Below are positions 35,475 to 43,984 of a stretch of 64,000 nucleotides of DNA, piece after piece (the stretch's first letter is position 1; every line of letters starts with the position of its first letter). The translations under genes and the position numbers were made by a program. Origin of the DNA: Muribaculaceae bacterium (GTDB taxonomy: Bacteria > Bacillota > Clostridia > Lachnospirales > Lachnospiraceae); assembly GCA_023666425.1 (NCBI GenBank), contig JAMPCA010000001.1, positions 675,692-739,691 on the forward strand, in the 5' to 3' direction. The notes below the pieces were generated by a model, which saw nothing but the letters and a program-made list of their open reading frames with translations, did no database searches and was not told where the DNA came from.

Positions 35475-37193
35475 TTAGCTCAGCTCCTGCACCAGTTTTT
35501 TCAATGCTGCAAGCGCTTCATCCGGGAGCTTGTCGTAGCCTTCCTTCTTTACAGCAAAATCCTCAACTGCCTTCACGCGGTTCTCCATTGCCGCCTTTAA
35601 GGCAGCCTTATACTCCGCATTGTTCAGATCCGGCGTGAAGTCCGCGGTCTTGCCTGACCAGTCGTACATGATCTCGATATCCTCGAAGGGTCCCCACTTC
35701 TCGAAGCTTGCCTTGCCCTCTACAATATCCTCTAAGATTCCAAGGGTGTCCGCCGGCTTACACTTGGTTCCCATGAAGTCGCCCGTGTTCACAATGTAGC
35801 AGTCCACGTTCTTCTCCTCTACCAGCTTCTTGAACTTCTCGTAGTCATTCACCAGCGGGTACGTCCGAAACGGGTTTGCATAAGGCACAATGCGAAGCGC
35901 ATTCAAATCTGTGCCTGCCGCCACACGCTCTGCGGTGGAGGTCTTGGTCGCCAGGGTCGCTCCCATGACAGATGCAAGAGCCGCACCCTTAAGTCTGATT
36001 ACCGGAGGAATCGAGGGATCCTTCATAATCCAGAAGATTGCATTAACCGGAGCCTCAATCTTGTCTACGCGGTTCGGAGACCACAGCTTGGACTTGATCG
36101 CGCGGCCGTTGCCGTTTCTGATATCCTCGGTCACGAGCTGGATCTTGCCGTTCTCGTCCATCGTCGCAGAACAGTTCTGCGCGGTCAGCAGATACTCGTT
36201 ATCCGGGCAGCCGGTCGGATAATCCGCCGTCTTGTCGAAATAAGTGGGCTCCAAAGCGATGGAGGCGCAGGTATCGGTATTGATAATGAACGCGTCATCG
36301 TGGAGCACCTTGATGCCGCCGAAGGCGTCGTACTTGCCCGCGTGCTTTGCGTGGGTCAGCGTAGACTTGCCGGAGCCGGACAGGCCGTACACGGATGCAA
36401 CGAACTTCTGTCCGCCCTCCAAAGAGTACTCCTTCTGTCCGCCGTGGCAGGAAGCGTAACCGTTGCGGTTCGCGATCGCCCACGCCATGGTCAGGGTTCC
36501 CTTCTTGTGCTCTCCAAAGTAACGCATACCAAGAATCGCCGCACAGTTCTCGTTCGTGTCGAAATAGCACAGCGTCAGAGGATCGCTCAGGCAGCTATAG
36601 TCCACATCGGGAGCATCGTGGGGCGCCCACTGGGGATCTGAGAAAATATAGATATCCGGCTCTTTGCCGTCTCCCACCGGCTTGGAGCCCTTGTACATCT
36701 TCACATACTCATCCGACATGTACTGGAAATTGAGCATCCAGTTATAAAGAATGTTCTCCTCACCCTCCGGGATCAGCAGATGAGCCTTCACCATGAACTC
36801 CGGATCCAGACCGATAAAGCACTCCGCATGGTAGAGGTTCTTCCAGCGGGTCTCATAGACTGCATCCATGACCACCTTGTCGAGCTTCGCGTCGTCCACG
36901 CCCGGCTCTCCCTTGATGCGGCGGGCAGCCGCATAGCGGCCGGTCACTGCGCCGTCGTTAAAAAGAAGCACCTTCGCATCCTTCTCTAATCCAAAGGTCT
37001 CCCCGTCCTTGACCGGCATATCGGTAACGATCGTCCCCGGTGAGTTCTTCGCGAGCTCATACGCCTCCTTCAATGTGTTCACCTTCACGACGTTGTTGCC
37101 GTAGAAGGCAGCCTCGATGATGGAACGGGTCTTGGAAAATCCGACCTTACCGGCACCGATCTCGCTTAGCGGATAATACGCTTTTGTTGCCAT
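35475..37193 (-). CDS. pckA: Phosphoenolpyruvate carboxykinase (ATP type)
   Basis: A 572-residue enzyme interconverting oxaloacetate + ATP and PEP + CO2 + ADP. The kinase-1a P-loop GLSGSGKSTLTHAKH and the metal-binding KVLHDDAFIINTD are clear, as is the upstream GMRYFGEHKKGTL. The N-terminal portion is divergent from E. coli PckA and longer, as seen in Lachnospiraceae. Start at MATKAYYPL, with AAGGAGG nine bases upstream. In anaerobes of this type the enzyme often works in the PEP to oxaloacetate direction, which would tie it to the decarboxylase operon. Confidence 0.93.
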   Translation of the reverse strand: MATKAYYPLSEIGAGKVGFSKTRSIIEAAFYGNNVVKVNTLKEAYELAKNSPGTIVTDMPVKDGETFGLEKDAKVLLFNDGAVTGRYAAARRIKGEPGVDDAKLDKVVMDAVYETRWKNLYHAECFIGLDPEFMVKAHLLIPEGEENILYNWMLNFQYMSDEYVKMYKGSKPVGDGKEPDIYIFSDPQWAPHDAPDVDYSCLSDPLTLCYFDTNENCAAILGMRYFGEHKKGTLTMAWAIANRNGYASCHGGQKEYSLEGGQKFVASVYGLSGSGKSTLTHAKHAGKYDAFGGIKVLHDDAFIINTDTCASIALEPTYFDKTADYPTGCPDNEYLLTAQNCSATMDENGKIQLVTEDIRNGNGRAIKSKLWSPNRVDKIEAPVNAIFWIMKDPSIPPVIRLKGAALASVMGATLATKTSTAERVAAGTDLNALRIVPYANPFRTYPLVNDYEKFKKLVEEKNVDCYIVNTGDFMGTKCKPADTLGILEDIVEGKASFEKWGPFEDIEIMYDWSGKTADFTPDLNNAEYKAALKAAMENRVKAVEDFAVKKEGYDKLPDEALAALKKLVQELS

Positions 37194-37252
37194 ATCTCTT
37201 GTCCTCCTTATATATAAAATTAAATTCTGCAAATGAATTCACATTCACAAAT

Positions 37253-37280
37253 ATCATACACTATGTTATTTTTTTGTCAA
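37253..37280 (-). promoter_or_regulatory. Promoter of pckA
   Basis: Minus-strand consensus TTGACA (37275-37280), 16-base spacer, TATGAT (37253-37258). The short leader after it contains an imperfect palindrome around GAATTC (37230-37248) that could be an operator; no known box was recognised. Confidence 0.65.
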
Positions 37281-37334
37281 TCTTTTTTCCACATTTTTCA
37301 CAAACTTTTTCATTTTGTTAATTTACAAAAAATG

Positions 37335-37363
37335 TTGAAAAAACCAAGCACTTATAGTACAAT
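37335..37363 (+). promoter_or_regulatory. Promoter of the cheY operon
   Basis: TTGAAA (37335-37340), 17-base spacer, TACAAT (37358-37363), 32 bases before the cheY ATG, back to back with the pckA promoter. Confidence 0.7.
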
Positions 37364-37395
37364 AAAACCAGTACACAAAAAGGGAGCGAAGAATT

Positions 37396-37773
37396 ATGAA
37401 TATCAACGACCTTAAAATATTAATCTGTGACGACTCTATCTTATCCAGAAAGCAGATGAAGGACATCATTTCCACCATGGGGAATCCCCAGTTTATCGAG
37501 GCTTCTGACGGACAGGGCGCCATCGACAAATACCGGGAAGAGCGGCCGAATCTCGTCTTCCTCGATATTGTCATGCCCAAAAAGGATGGCAATATCGCCA
37601 TTCAGGAGATTTTAGAGTTCGATCCCCATGCAACAATCATCATTGCCTCCTCTGTGGGAACGCAGTCACAATTAAAATGCACGCTTGAGGCAGGCGCCAA
37701 GGATTTTGTCCAGAAACCATTAGATAAAGAGCAAATTCTTAGCATTGTGAAGAATTTCCTTGAGAGGAGTTAG
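37396..37773 (+). CDS. CheY-like single-domain response regulator
   Basis: A 125-residue receiver domain with no output domain. Acidic pocket D12/D13 (ICDDS), phosphoacceptor D57 (VFLDIVMP), conserved Ser/Thr in IIASS and K107 in VQKPLD. Length and composition fit CheY. It is followed 3 bases later by a CheX-like gene, so the pair may form a phospho-signal and phosphatase unit. GGGAGCG lies just before the ATG region. Confidence 0.92.
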   Translation: MNINDLKILICDDSILSRKQMKDIISTMGNPQFIEASDGQGAIDKYREERPNLVFLDIVMPKKDGNIAIQEILEFDPHATIIIASSVGTQSQLKCTLEAGAKDFVQKPLDKEQILSIVKNFLERS

Positions 37774-37776
37774 TTT

Positions 37777-38673
37777 ATGTACACACAATTTTTTGGGAAC
37801 TATTTGATTGCGAACGGTTATATCACGCAGGATCAGCTGTTTTCAGCGATGAAGCGGCAGACCAATAAGCACACGAAGCTCGGCACCCTTGCCATGCACG
37901 CGGGTTATATGACCGCCTCCGAGGTGGACGAGATTGTCATTCACCAGACCCACGAGGATCGCAAATTTGGCGAACTTGCCATTGAATTCGGCTATCTGAC
38001 CAACGAACAGGTCATCGCCCTCTTAAAATCCCAGAGCCCGGATTTTCTTCTTTTGGGACAGGTTCTTTTGGACGATGGCATTCTGTCAAACACAGAGTTT
38101 GAGAATATTCTGGCGGATTACCGCTCCCAGAATGAGCTCACCGACCTGAATATGCTGGTAGAGGATCAGGAGATTATCACAAAACTGTTTGAGAAGTTCC
38201 TGATTGTGTCAGAGACTCCTCTTCCCCGCAACAGCCGCATGTATATCGAACTTTTGTTCAACAACTTTGTCCGTTTTATCGGGGATGACTTTACTCCTAT
38301 TTCTATTGATGAGATTACAGAGTTCCCCGTCGAGTGCTGTGTCCGGCAGGCGGTCTGCGGCGATTACTCCATAGTCTCTTATTTATGTATGGATGAGCCC
38401 ACGGCGATTGCTTTCGCCAGCCGCTATGTCGAGGATGAATTCTTAGAGTACGACGATTATGTAAAGGCTTCCCTGGAGGATTTCCAGAATCTTCACAACG
38501 GTCTTTTTATCGTAAATGTGTCGAACGACTCTTCCCTGGAGCTCACCATCAACCCTCCAGAGCATGTGGAAGACCCTATCTTAGCTTTCAATGAGCACAC
38601 GACATATTATATACCGGTGTTATACACCTTTGGCACTGTGCATTTTCTTATGGAGGTCATTAAGGCTGAATAA
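37777..38673 (+). CDS. MshEN-like / CheX-like two-part protein
   Basis: A 298-residue cytosolic protein. Residues about 1-125 contain three repeats of the pattern LG-x-L-x4-G-(Y/I)-(M/L)-(T/S), for example RKFGELAIEFGYLTNEQV and LLGQVLLDDGILSNTEF. This resembles the MshEN/GspE N-terminal domain, some of which bind c-di-GMP. Residues about 150-298 resemble the CheX family of CheY-P phosphatases (a conserved Glu/Asn helix region is less clear, ASLEDFQNLHNGLFIVNVSN). Directly after a cheY gene, so a role in clearing or relaying the CheY signal is the natural inference. Domain calls are from pattern only. Confidence 0.65.
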   Translation: MYTQFFGNYLIANGYITQDQLFSAMKRQTNKHTKLGTLAMHAGYMTASEVDEIVIHQTHEDRKFGELAIEFGYLTNEQVIALLKSQSPDFLLLGQVLLDDGILSNTEFENILADYRSQNELTDLNMLVEDQEIITKLFEKFLIVSETPLPRNSRMYIELLFNNFVRFIGDDFTPISIDEITEFPVECCVRQAVCGDYSIVSYLCMDEPTAIAFASRYVEDEFLEYDDYVKASLEDFQNLHNGLFIVNVSNDSSLELTINPPEHVEDPILAFNEHTTYYIPVLYTFGTVHFLMEVIKAE

Positions 38674-38681
38674 AAAGCGCA

Positions 38682-38716
38682 AAAAAGCCCCTGCCGGTTT
38701 CCCGGCAGGGGTTTTT
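38682..38716. terminator. Bidirectional terminator between cheY operon and thrC
   Basis: A perfect 10-base stem CCCCTGCCGG / CCGGCAGGGG (38688-38711) with a 4-base loop, A6 on the left and T5 on the right, between convergent genes. Confidence 0.9.
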
Positions 38717-38726
38717 ATTGTGTCTG

Positions 38727-40214
38727 CTATACTCCAAGGAAGCTTTTTACCACACCTGGCATATCTTCCACCTCGCAGACGGTCTGGTGAAGTACCGGTG
38801 CGTTCCGGATCTCCTCAATTGCCTGCGGCACCCGGATATTTCCAATTCTGGAGAGTTCGTCTACAAGCTCAAAATCTCCCATGGAATCATAGCTGCTGTC
38901 AATCGCCCGCATCACGCTTCTGGTAAACTTAAAGGGGCTGGCAGTGCTGGCAATCACGGTCTTTGTCGTATCCCCCGTGTCCTTCTTATACTTCTCATAT
39001 ACCCCGGAAGCTACCGCCGTGTGGGTATCCAATATATAGCCCGTATCCTCATACATCTTCTTAATAACTTCCGCCGTCTCCTGCTCTCCGGTGTAATTAC
39101 CGTAGAAGTCCGCAAGCCCTTTTCGCATCTGTCCGGTAATCTCATAGCGCCCGGTGGCCGCAAGGCTCTCCATGAGCTCGGCGTTTTTCTTCGCATCCTC
39201 TCCCGCAATATGATAGATCAGACGCTCCAGATTCGAGGAAATCAGGATATCCATCGAGGGAGAGCTTGTCAGTATGAACTCACGGTTTTTGTCGTAGATT
39301 CCTGTAGAGAAAAAGTCATAAAGTACTTTGTTCTCGTTGGAGGCACAGATCAGTTTTCCAATCGGAAGCCCCATGTTTTTCGCGTAGAATGCCGCGAGAA
39401 TATTTCCAAAATTCCCGGTAGGCACGGTCACATTCACGGGTTCATCCTTTCCAATCACACCGAGCCCGTACAGCTTTGCGTATGCATATACATAGTAGAC
39501 CACCTGCGGGATCAGCCGCCCGATATTGATGGAATTTGCAGAGGAGAACTGATATCCTGCCGCTCTAAGCTCCTCCTCCAGCGCCTTGTCTCCAAACATC
39601 TGCTTTACGCCGGTCTGTGCCTGGTCGAAATTGCCATGGATCCCGACTACAAGCGTATTCTCCCCCTTCTGGGTCACCATCTGCTTTTCCTGGATCGGGC
39701 TCACGCCGTTTTTCGGGTAAAATACAATGATCTTTGTACCCTCTACGCCCGCAAATCCCGCCAGCGCCGCCTTTCCCGTATCCCCGGAGGTAGCGGTCAG
39801 TATGACGATCCCGTTTTTGACCTGATTCTTTTTGGCGGAGGTGGTCAGAAGATGGGGTAAAATCGACAGCGCCATATCCTTAAAGGCAATCGTCGCTCCG
39901 TGGAACAGCTCCAGATAGTAAGCGCCCCCTGCCTCCGCTAAAGGAGCAATCTCCGGGACGTCAAATTTCTCATCGTAGGCCTTTTGGATACAATCCTTCA
40001 GCTCCTCTGCGGTGAAGTCCGTAAAAAACAGCTTCATCACCTCGTAAGCCGTCTCCTGATAGGTCATATCCTTAAGCTTGTCTATCGGCACATCCAGCTC
40101 CGGAATGCTCTCCGGCACGAAAAGCCCTCCGTCCCCGGCGAGTCCCTGCAGAATGGCCTGGGAAGCCGTCCGCTTAATCTCATTATTTCTGGTGCTTACA
40201 TACATTCGGTTCAT
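38727..40214 (-). CDS. thrC: Threonine synthase
   Basis: A 495-residue PLP enzyme converting O-phosphohomoserine to threonine. N-terminal YVSTRNNEIKRTASQAILQG and the PLP lysine in HGATIAFKDMALS identify the class with a long C-terminal domain. TATSGDTGKAAL is the phosphate-binding loop. Start at MNRMYVSTR, with AGGAGG seven bases upstream. Expressed from a consensus promoter; no hom or thrB is adjacent. Confidence 0.95.
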   Translation of the reverse strand: MNRMYVSTRNNEIKRTASQAILQGLAGDGGLFVPESIPELDVPIDKLKDMTYQETAYEVMKLFFTDFTAEELKDCIQKAYDEKFDVPEIAPLAEAGGAYYLELFHGATIAFKDMALSILPHLLTTSAKKNQVKNGIVILTATSGDTGKAALAGFAGVEGTKIIVFYPKNGVSPIQEKQMVTQKGENTLVVGIHGNFDQAQTGVKQMFGDKALEEELRAAGYQFSSANSINIGRLIPQVVYYVYAYAKLYGLGVIGKDEPVNVTVPTGNFGNILAAFYAKNMGLPIGKLICASNENKVLYDFFSTGIYDKNREFILTSSPSMDILISSNLERLIYHIAGEDAKKNAELMESLAATGRYEITGQMRKGLADFYGNYTGEQETAEVIKKMYEDTGYILDTHTAVASGVYEKYKKDTGDTTKTVIASTASPFKFTRSVMRAIDSSYDSMGDFELVDELSRIGNIRVPQAIEEIRNAPVLHQTVCEVEDMPGVVKSFLGV

Positions 40215-40270
40215 TCGTGACCTCCTATCCTTGCATTGACTGTCCTGCACGATTCACAGCACTTGGTCAC

Positions 40271-40299
40271 ATTATATTGAAAAAATGAATTGCTGTCAA
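40271..40299 (-). promoter_or_regulatory. Consensus promoter of thrC
   Basis: Minus-strand TTGACA (40294-40299), 17-base spacer, TATAAT (40271-40276): a perfect sigma-A promoter. Its -35 box overlaps the -35 of the divergent gene. Confidence 0.85.
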
Positions 40300-40318
40300 T
40301 GTGTGGATTATGTTATAC
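40290..40318 (+). promoter_or_regulatory. Probable promoter of the AP2/HNH-like gene
   Basis: TTGCTG (40290-40295), 17-base spacer, TTATAC (40313-40318). It shares bases with the thrC -35 on the other strand, so one bound polymerase would exclude the other. Confidence 0.5.
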
Positions 40319-40351
40319 TGATTGAAACTATTACTATTTGACGGAGGCCCT

Positions 40352-41161
40352 ATGCTAGCAGGCGTATACACCGCAACCAGGAAGGACGGCACGCTCTACT
40401 ACCGTTCCAGCATCACTTACCAGAATAAACACATCAGCCTTGGCAGCTACGACACCGAGGAGGGCGCCCACAGCGCCTACCGGACGGCGGCAGCTCTGCT
40501 TGCGCAGACACAGTCCATTGAGGACTCCTTCTATCTGACCCGCTATCTCCCTTTCGATAAGCTGGTCAGTCTGATCAATTACCGGGACAACCGCATGTAC
40601 ATCTCGACCCCGATCTACCTCCGCAAAAACTATTTCAGCTATTATCTGGACGTGAATCAGGAGCTGAAATTTGACATCGACGACCTGTTCTATTACAGCA
40701 GCCACCGGATCATGCAGCGGCAGGGACATCTGTATGTGAACGACTACGGGATGCAGGTCACGCTGCAGAGCCGCTACGGCATCAAAAGCCACGCGGTCTG
40801 CGGGCGGGATTATCTGTTTGTGAACGGGGATTCCACAGACTTCCGCTACTCCAATATCGAGATCATCAACCCTTATTTCGGCGTCACGCGCATCGAGAAG
40901 GGCGGACAGACCCGCTACCGGACCAAAATCCACATACGGGGCAATTATACCGTCGGCACCTACAAAAATCCCGAGAAAGCGGCCATCGCCTACAATAAGG
41001 CGGTAGACATGGCGCATCAGGCCGGCATTCATAAAGTTTTTCAGGAAAACTATATCGACAGTTTTTCAGCCAGTGAATACGCCGACGTCTACACCTCCAT
41101 CAAAATCTCCCAGAACTATCTGGACTATCTGCGCTCCTTAAGCCAGACTACTTCTGATTGA
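40352..41161 (+). CDS. Protein with two AP2-like DNA-binding domains around a degenerate HNH-like core
   Basis: A 269-residue protein. Residues 1-50 ([20 protein letters not shown] ... [18 protein letters not shown]) and residues about 187-240 ([20 protein letters not shown] ... [18 protein letters not shown]) are two AP2/ERF-like modules. Between them, the segment ending [19 protein letters not shown] matches the C-terminal part of an HNH nuclease (INGDxxDNRxxNL) but the expected catalytic DH is replaced. This suggests a former homing endonuclease now working as a DNA-binding protein. Start at MLAGVY because ACGGAGG lies 5 bases upstream. Its 3' end overlaps leuD (opposite strand) by 14 bases. 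Confidence 0.7.
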   Translation: MLAGVYTATRKDGTLYYRSSITYQNKHISLGSYDTEEGAHSAYRTAAALLAQTQSIEDSFYLTRYLPFDKLVSLINYRDNRMYISTPIYLRKNYFSYYLDVNQELKFDIDDLFYYSSHRIMQRQGHLYVNDYGMQVTLQSRYGIKSHAVCGRDYLFVNGDSTDFRYSNIEIINPYFGVTRIEKGGQTRYRTKIHIRGNYTVGTYKNPEKAAIAYNKAVDMAHQAGIHKVFQENYIDSFSASEYADVYTSIKISQNYLDYLRSLSQTTSD

Positions 41162-41636
41162 TATAATTGACAAGTCCCCCGCAGTCAATCAGCTGCTGCA
41201 TAAAGGCGGGAAATGCCTGTCCCTGATAGCGTTCGCCAGTGCTTACATCGGTGATGGTTCCGGAATCAAAATCCACCTCCACCTCATCGCCTGCGCGGAT
41301 TGCTCCCGCCGCCTCCGGGCATTCGATGATCGGAAGCCCGATATTGATGGCGTTGCGGTAGAAAATCCGGGCAAAAGTCTCCGCAATCACACAGCTCACT
41401 CCCGCTGCCTTAATCGCGATGGGCGCATGCTCCCGCGAGGAACCGCAGCCAAAATTCTTGTGGGCGACTATGATATCCCCCTGCTCCACCTTCTTCACAA
41501 AATCCTTGTCGATATCCTCCATACAGTGGGTGGCAAGCTCTTTTGGGTCGGAGGAATTTAAGTACCTCGCAGGAATGATTACATCCGTATCTACATTATC
41601 TCCGTATTGAAATACACGGCCATGTGCTGCTTTCAT
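41148..41636 (-). CDS. leuD: 3-isopropylmalate dehydratase small subunit
   Basis: A 162-residue swivel-domain subunit. Landmarks [15 protein letters not shown] and [16 protein letters not shown] are typical. Start at MKAAHGRV, where AAGGAGG is eight bases upstream; the ATG two codons before is too close to the site. 13 bases after leuC. The archaeal-like short form is normal for Clostridia. Confidence 0.95.
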   Translation of the reverse strand: MKAAHGRVFQYGDNVDTDVIIPARYLNSSDPKELATHCMEDIDKDFVKKVEQGDIIVAHKNFGCGSSREHAPIAIKAAGVSCVIAETFARIFYRNAINIGLPIIECPEAAGAIRAGDEVEVDFDSGTITDVSTGERYQGQAFPAFMQQLIDCGGLVNYINQK

Positions 41637-41649
41637 ATGCATCTCCTCC

Positions 41650-42912
41650 TTACATCACTTCACTCGGGCCACTGATTTTTCCGGTGACTGCGGATGCGGC
41701 GGCAACCGCCGGGCTCGCAAGATACACCTCAGACTCCACATGTCCCATACGTCCAACAAAGTTGCGGTTCGTGGTGGAAATACACCTCTCCCCCTCCGCC
41801 AGCACTCCCATATAGCCTCCCAGGCAGGGACCGCAGGTCGGGGTGCTGACAATCGCTCCGGCCTCGATAAAGATACGGATCAGCCCCTCCTCCATCGCGT
41901 CCAGATAGATTTTCTGGGTGGCTGGGATCACAATTGTCCGCACACCCTTTTTCACCCGTTTTCCTTTCAGAATCTCCGCGGCGATGCGCAGATCCTCCAT
42001 GCGCCCGTTTGTGCAGGAACCGATCACCACCTGGTCAATCGCTACCTCTCCCACTTCGTCAATCGTCCTCGTGTTCTCGGGAAGATGCGGGAACGCCACC
42101 GTGGGCTTTAAGGTACTGAGGTCGATCGTGTACTCCTCGTCATACTCTGCGTCCGCGTCCGCCTCATACTCCACAAAAGGACGCTGGCTATGCGCCTTCA
42201 TATAGGCTCTCGTCAGATCATCTACCGGGAAAATGCCGTTTTTTGCGCCTCCCTCAATTGCCATGTTCGCAATCGTAAAGCGGTCATCCATCGAAAGATA
42301 GCGGATACCGTCCCCGACAAACTCCATGGAACGGTACAGTGCGCCGTCCACTCCGATCATACCAATAATGTGAAGAATCACGTCCTTGCCGCTGACCCAT
42401 TCCGCCGGCTTTCCCGTGATGCAAAAACGTATGGCAGAGGGAACCTTAAACCATGCCTTTCCCGTCGCCATGCCTGCCGCCATATCCGTGCTTCCCACAC
42501 CGGTGGAAAAGGCACCCAGCGCCCCGTAGGTGCAGGTGTGCGAATCCGCGCCGATAATCACATCCCCGGCAACGGTCAGACCTTTTTCCGGCAGCAGGGC
42601 GTGCTCGATGCCCATCTCTCCCACGTCAAAATAATTCGTAATCCCATGCCTGCAGGCAAACTCGCGCACACATTTACAGTGCTCCGCGGATTTAATATCC
42701 TTGTTCGGCGCGAAATGATCCATCACAAGCGCGATCTTATCCTTGTGGAACACCTCGCCCGCCTTCATCTTCTCAATCTCGTGAATCGCCACCGGAGAGG
42801 TAATATCATTTCCCAGAACCAGATCCAGATCCGCCTCGATCAGCTGCCCGGCCTTCACGCTGGAAAGTCCCGCATGTGCGGCAAGAATCTTCTGCGTCAT
42901 TGTCATTCCCAT
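41650..42912 (-). CDS. leuC: 3-isopropylmalate dehydratase large subunit
   Basis: A 420-residue aconitase-family Fe-S enzyme of leucine synthesis, isomerising 2- to 3-isopropylmalate. Cluster ligands in VIGSCTNGR and [10 protein letters not shown]; substrate region [21 protein letters not shown]. Start at MGMTMTQK with AAGGAGG seven bases upstream. Divergent from a LysR gene, which is its likely regulator. Confidence 0.95.
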   Translation of the reverse strand: MGMTMTQKILAAHAGLSSVKAGQLIEADLDLVLGNDITSPVAIHEIEKMKAGEVFHKDKIALVMDHFAPNKDIKSAEHCKCVREFACRHGITNYFDVGEMGIEHALLPEKGLTVAGDVIIGADSHTCTYGALGAFSTGVGSTDMAAGMATGKAWFKVPSAIRFCITGKPAEWVSGKDVILHIIGMIGVDGALYRSMEFVGDGIRYLSMDDRFTIANMAIEGGAKNGIFPVDDLTRAYMKAHSQRPFVEYEADADAEYDEEYTIDLSTLKPTVAFPHLPENTRTIDEVGEVAIDQVVIGSCTNGRMEDLRIAAEILKGKRVKKGVRTIVIPATQKIYLDAMEEGLIRIFIEAGAIVSTPTCGPCLGGYMGVLAEGERCISTTNRNFVGRMGHVESEVYLASPAVAAASAVTGKISGPSEVM

Positions 42913-42993
42913 GCCATATCCTCCTTATCTCATTTACTCTGTGGAAAAATTCTAACATAGATTATTTTATAAATGAAATACATAATAAACATA

Positions 42994-43022
42994 TTTACCA
43001 TAACCATATTTTATGATATAAT
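42994..43022 (+). promoter_or_regulatory. Promoter of the LysR gene in the leuC/lysR divergent region
   Basis: TTTACC (42994-42999), 17-base spacer, TATAAT (43017-43022). The 130-base AT-rich interval also holds repeated CATATTT words (near 42989 and 43004) that could be LysR contact sites. Confidence 0.5.
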
Positions 43023-43042
43023 CCACGGTAAGGAGGGGAACC

Positions 43043-43984
43043 ATGAACCAGAATTTATCGTCCTACTGGATCTTCTACACAGTAGCCAACGCCGGAAACA
43101 TCTCAAAGGCGGCCAAAGAGCTATACATCAGCCAGCCTGCCATCAGCAAATCCATCCAGAAGCTGGAGGTGAGCCTGAGCTGTAAGCTTTTTTCCAGAAG
43201 CTCCCGCGGCGTCGTGCTGACGGAGGAAGGCGCCCTGCTCTACAGCCATGTCAGGGATGCTTTCGAGTCCCTAAGCCTTGGGGAGGATAAGCTAAAGCGC
43301 TCGATTGCGCTGGGGGTGGGGCATCTGCAGATTGGCGTCAGCGCCACCCTCTGTAAGCATCTGCTCATGCCCTATCTAAAGGAGTTCATCCGGCGCAAGC
43401 CCCATATCAGCCTCTCGATCAAGTGCCAGTCCACCAATGAGACGCTCCGGCTTTTGGACGAGAACAAGATTGACATTGGACTGATTGGCAGACCGGAGAG
43501 CCTCAAGGGCATCCGCTTTCACTATCTGGAGCAGATCGAGGATATTTTTGTGGCAAGCAGCGACTACATATCCAATCTGAAAAAAAGGGGCATCCCACAA
43601 AGCGGTCTGCTGGAAAATTCCACGCTCATGCTCCTCGACAAGAACAATATGACAAGGCGCTATATCGACGACTATCTGCAGGAAAACCATATCACCGTGG
43701 CGGAGTCCATCGACGTTTCCAACATGGAACTGCTCATCGACTTCGCAAAGATTGGCGTGGGCGCGGCCTGCGTCATCAAAAGCTTTGTGCTGGATGCCCT
43801 GCAGGAGAAGAGCCTGATTCAGATTCCACTGAAAAACCCCATCCACACAAGGGAGGTGGGCTTCGCCTACCGGGAAAATGAAAAGCCCTCCAAATCCTTG
43901 CAGGCATTTATCGACTTTTTCAATGAATATCAACCAAAGGAGGTAACACATGAAAGAACAGCTTCACACCATTCCAATCTCTGA
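43043..43984 (+). CDS. LysR family transcriptional regulator
   Basis: A 313-residue regulator: winged HTH residues 1-60 (AGNISKAAKELYISQPAISKSIQKLE) and a periplasmic-binding-like effector domain from about residue 90. GGTAAGGAGGGG precedes the ATG. Divergent from leuCD, so regulation of that operon and of itself is likely; the effector might be a leucine pathway intermediate. Its end overlaps the next gene by 35 bases. Confidence 0.9.
   Translation: MNQNLSSYWIFYTVANAGNISKAAKELYISQPAISKSIQKLEVSLSCKLFSRSSRGVVLTEEGALLYSHVRDAFESLSLGEDKLKRSIALGVGHLQIGVSATLCKHLLMPYLKEFIRRKPHISLSIKCQSTNETLRLLDENKIDIGLIGRPESLKGIRFHYLEQIEDIFVASSDYISNLKKRGIPQSGLLENSTLMLLDKNNMTRRYIDDYLQENHITVAESIDVSNMELLIDFAKIGVGAACVIKSFVLDALQEKSLIQIPLKNPIHTREVGFAYRENEKPSKSLQAFIDFFNEYQPKEVTHERTASHHSNL

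Noticed and set aside
38718-39860. A 380-codon plus-strand frame opposite thrC
   Set aside because: It begins inside the stop region of a convergent terminator and is antisense to the well-supported threonine synthase.
40355-41032. A 225-codon minus-strand frame opposite the AP2/HNH-like gene
   Set aside because: Its Val/Ala/Asp-rich text mirrors the codons of the plus-strand gene; the plus-strand frame has a promoter, a ribosome binding site and domain matches.
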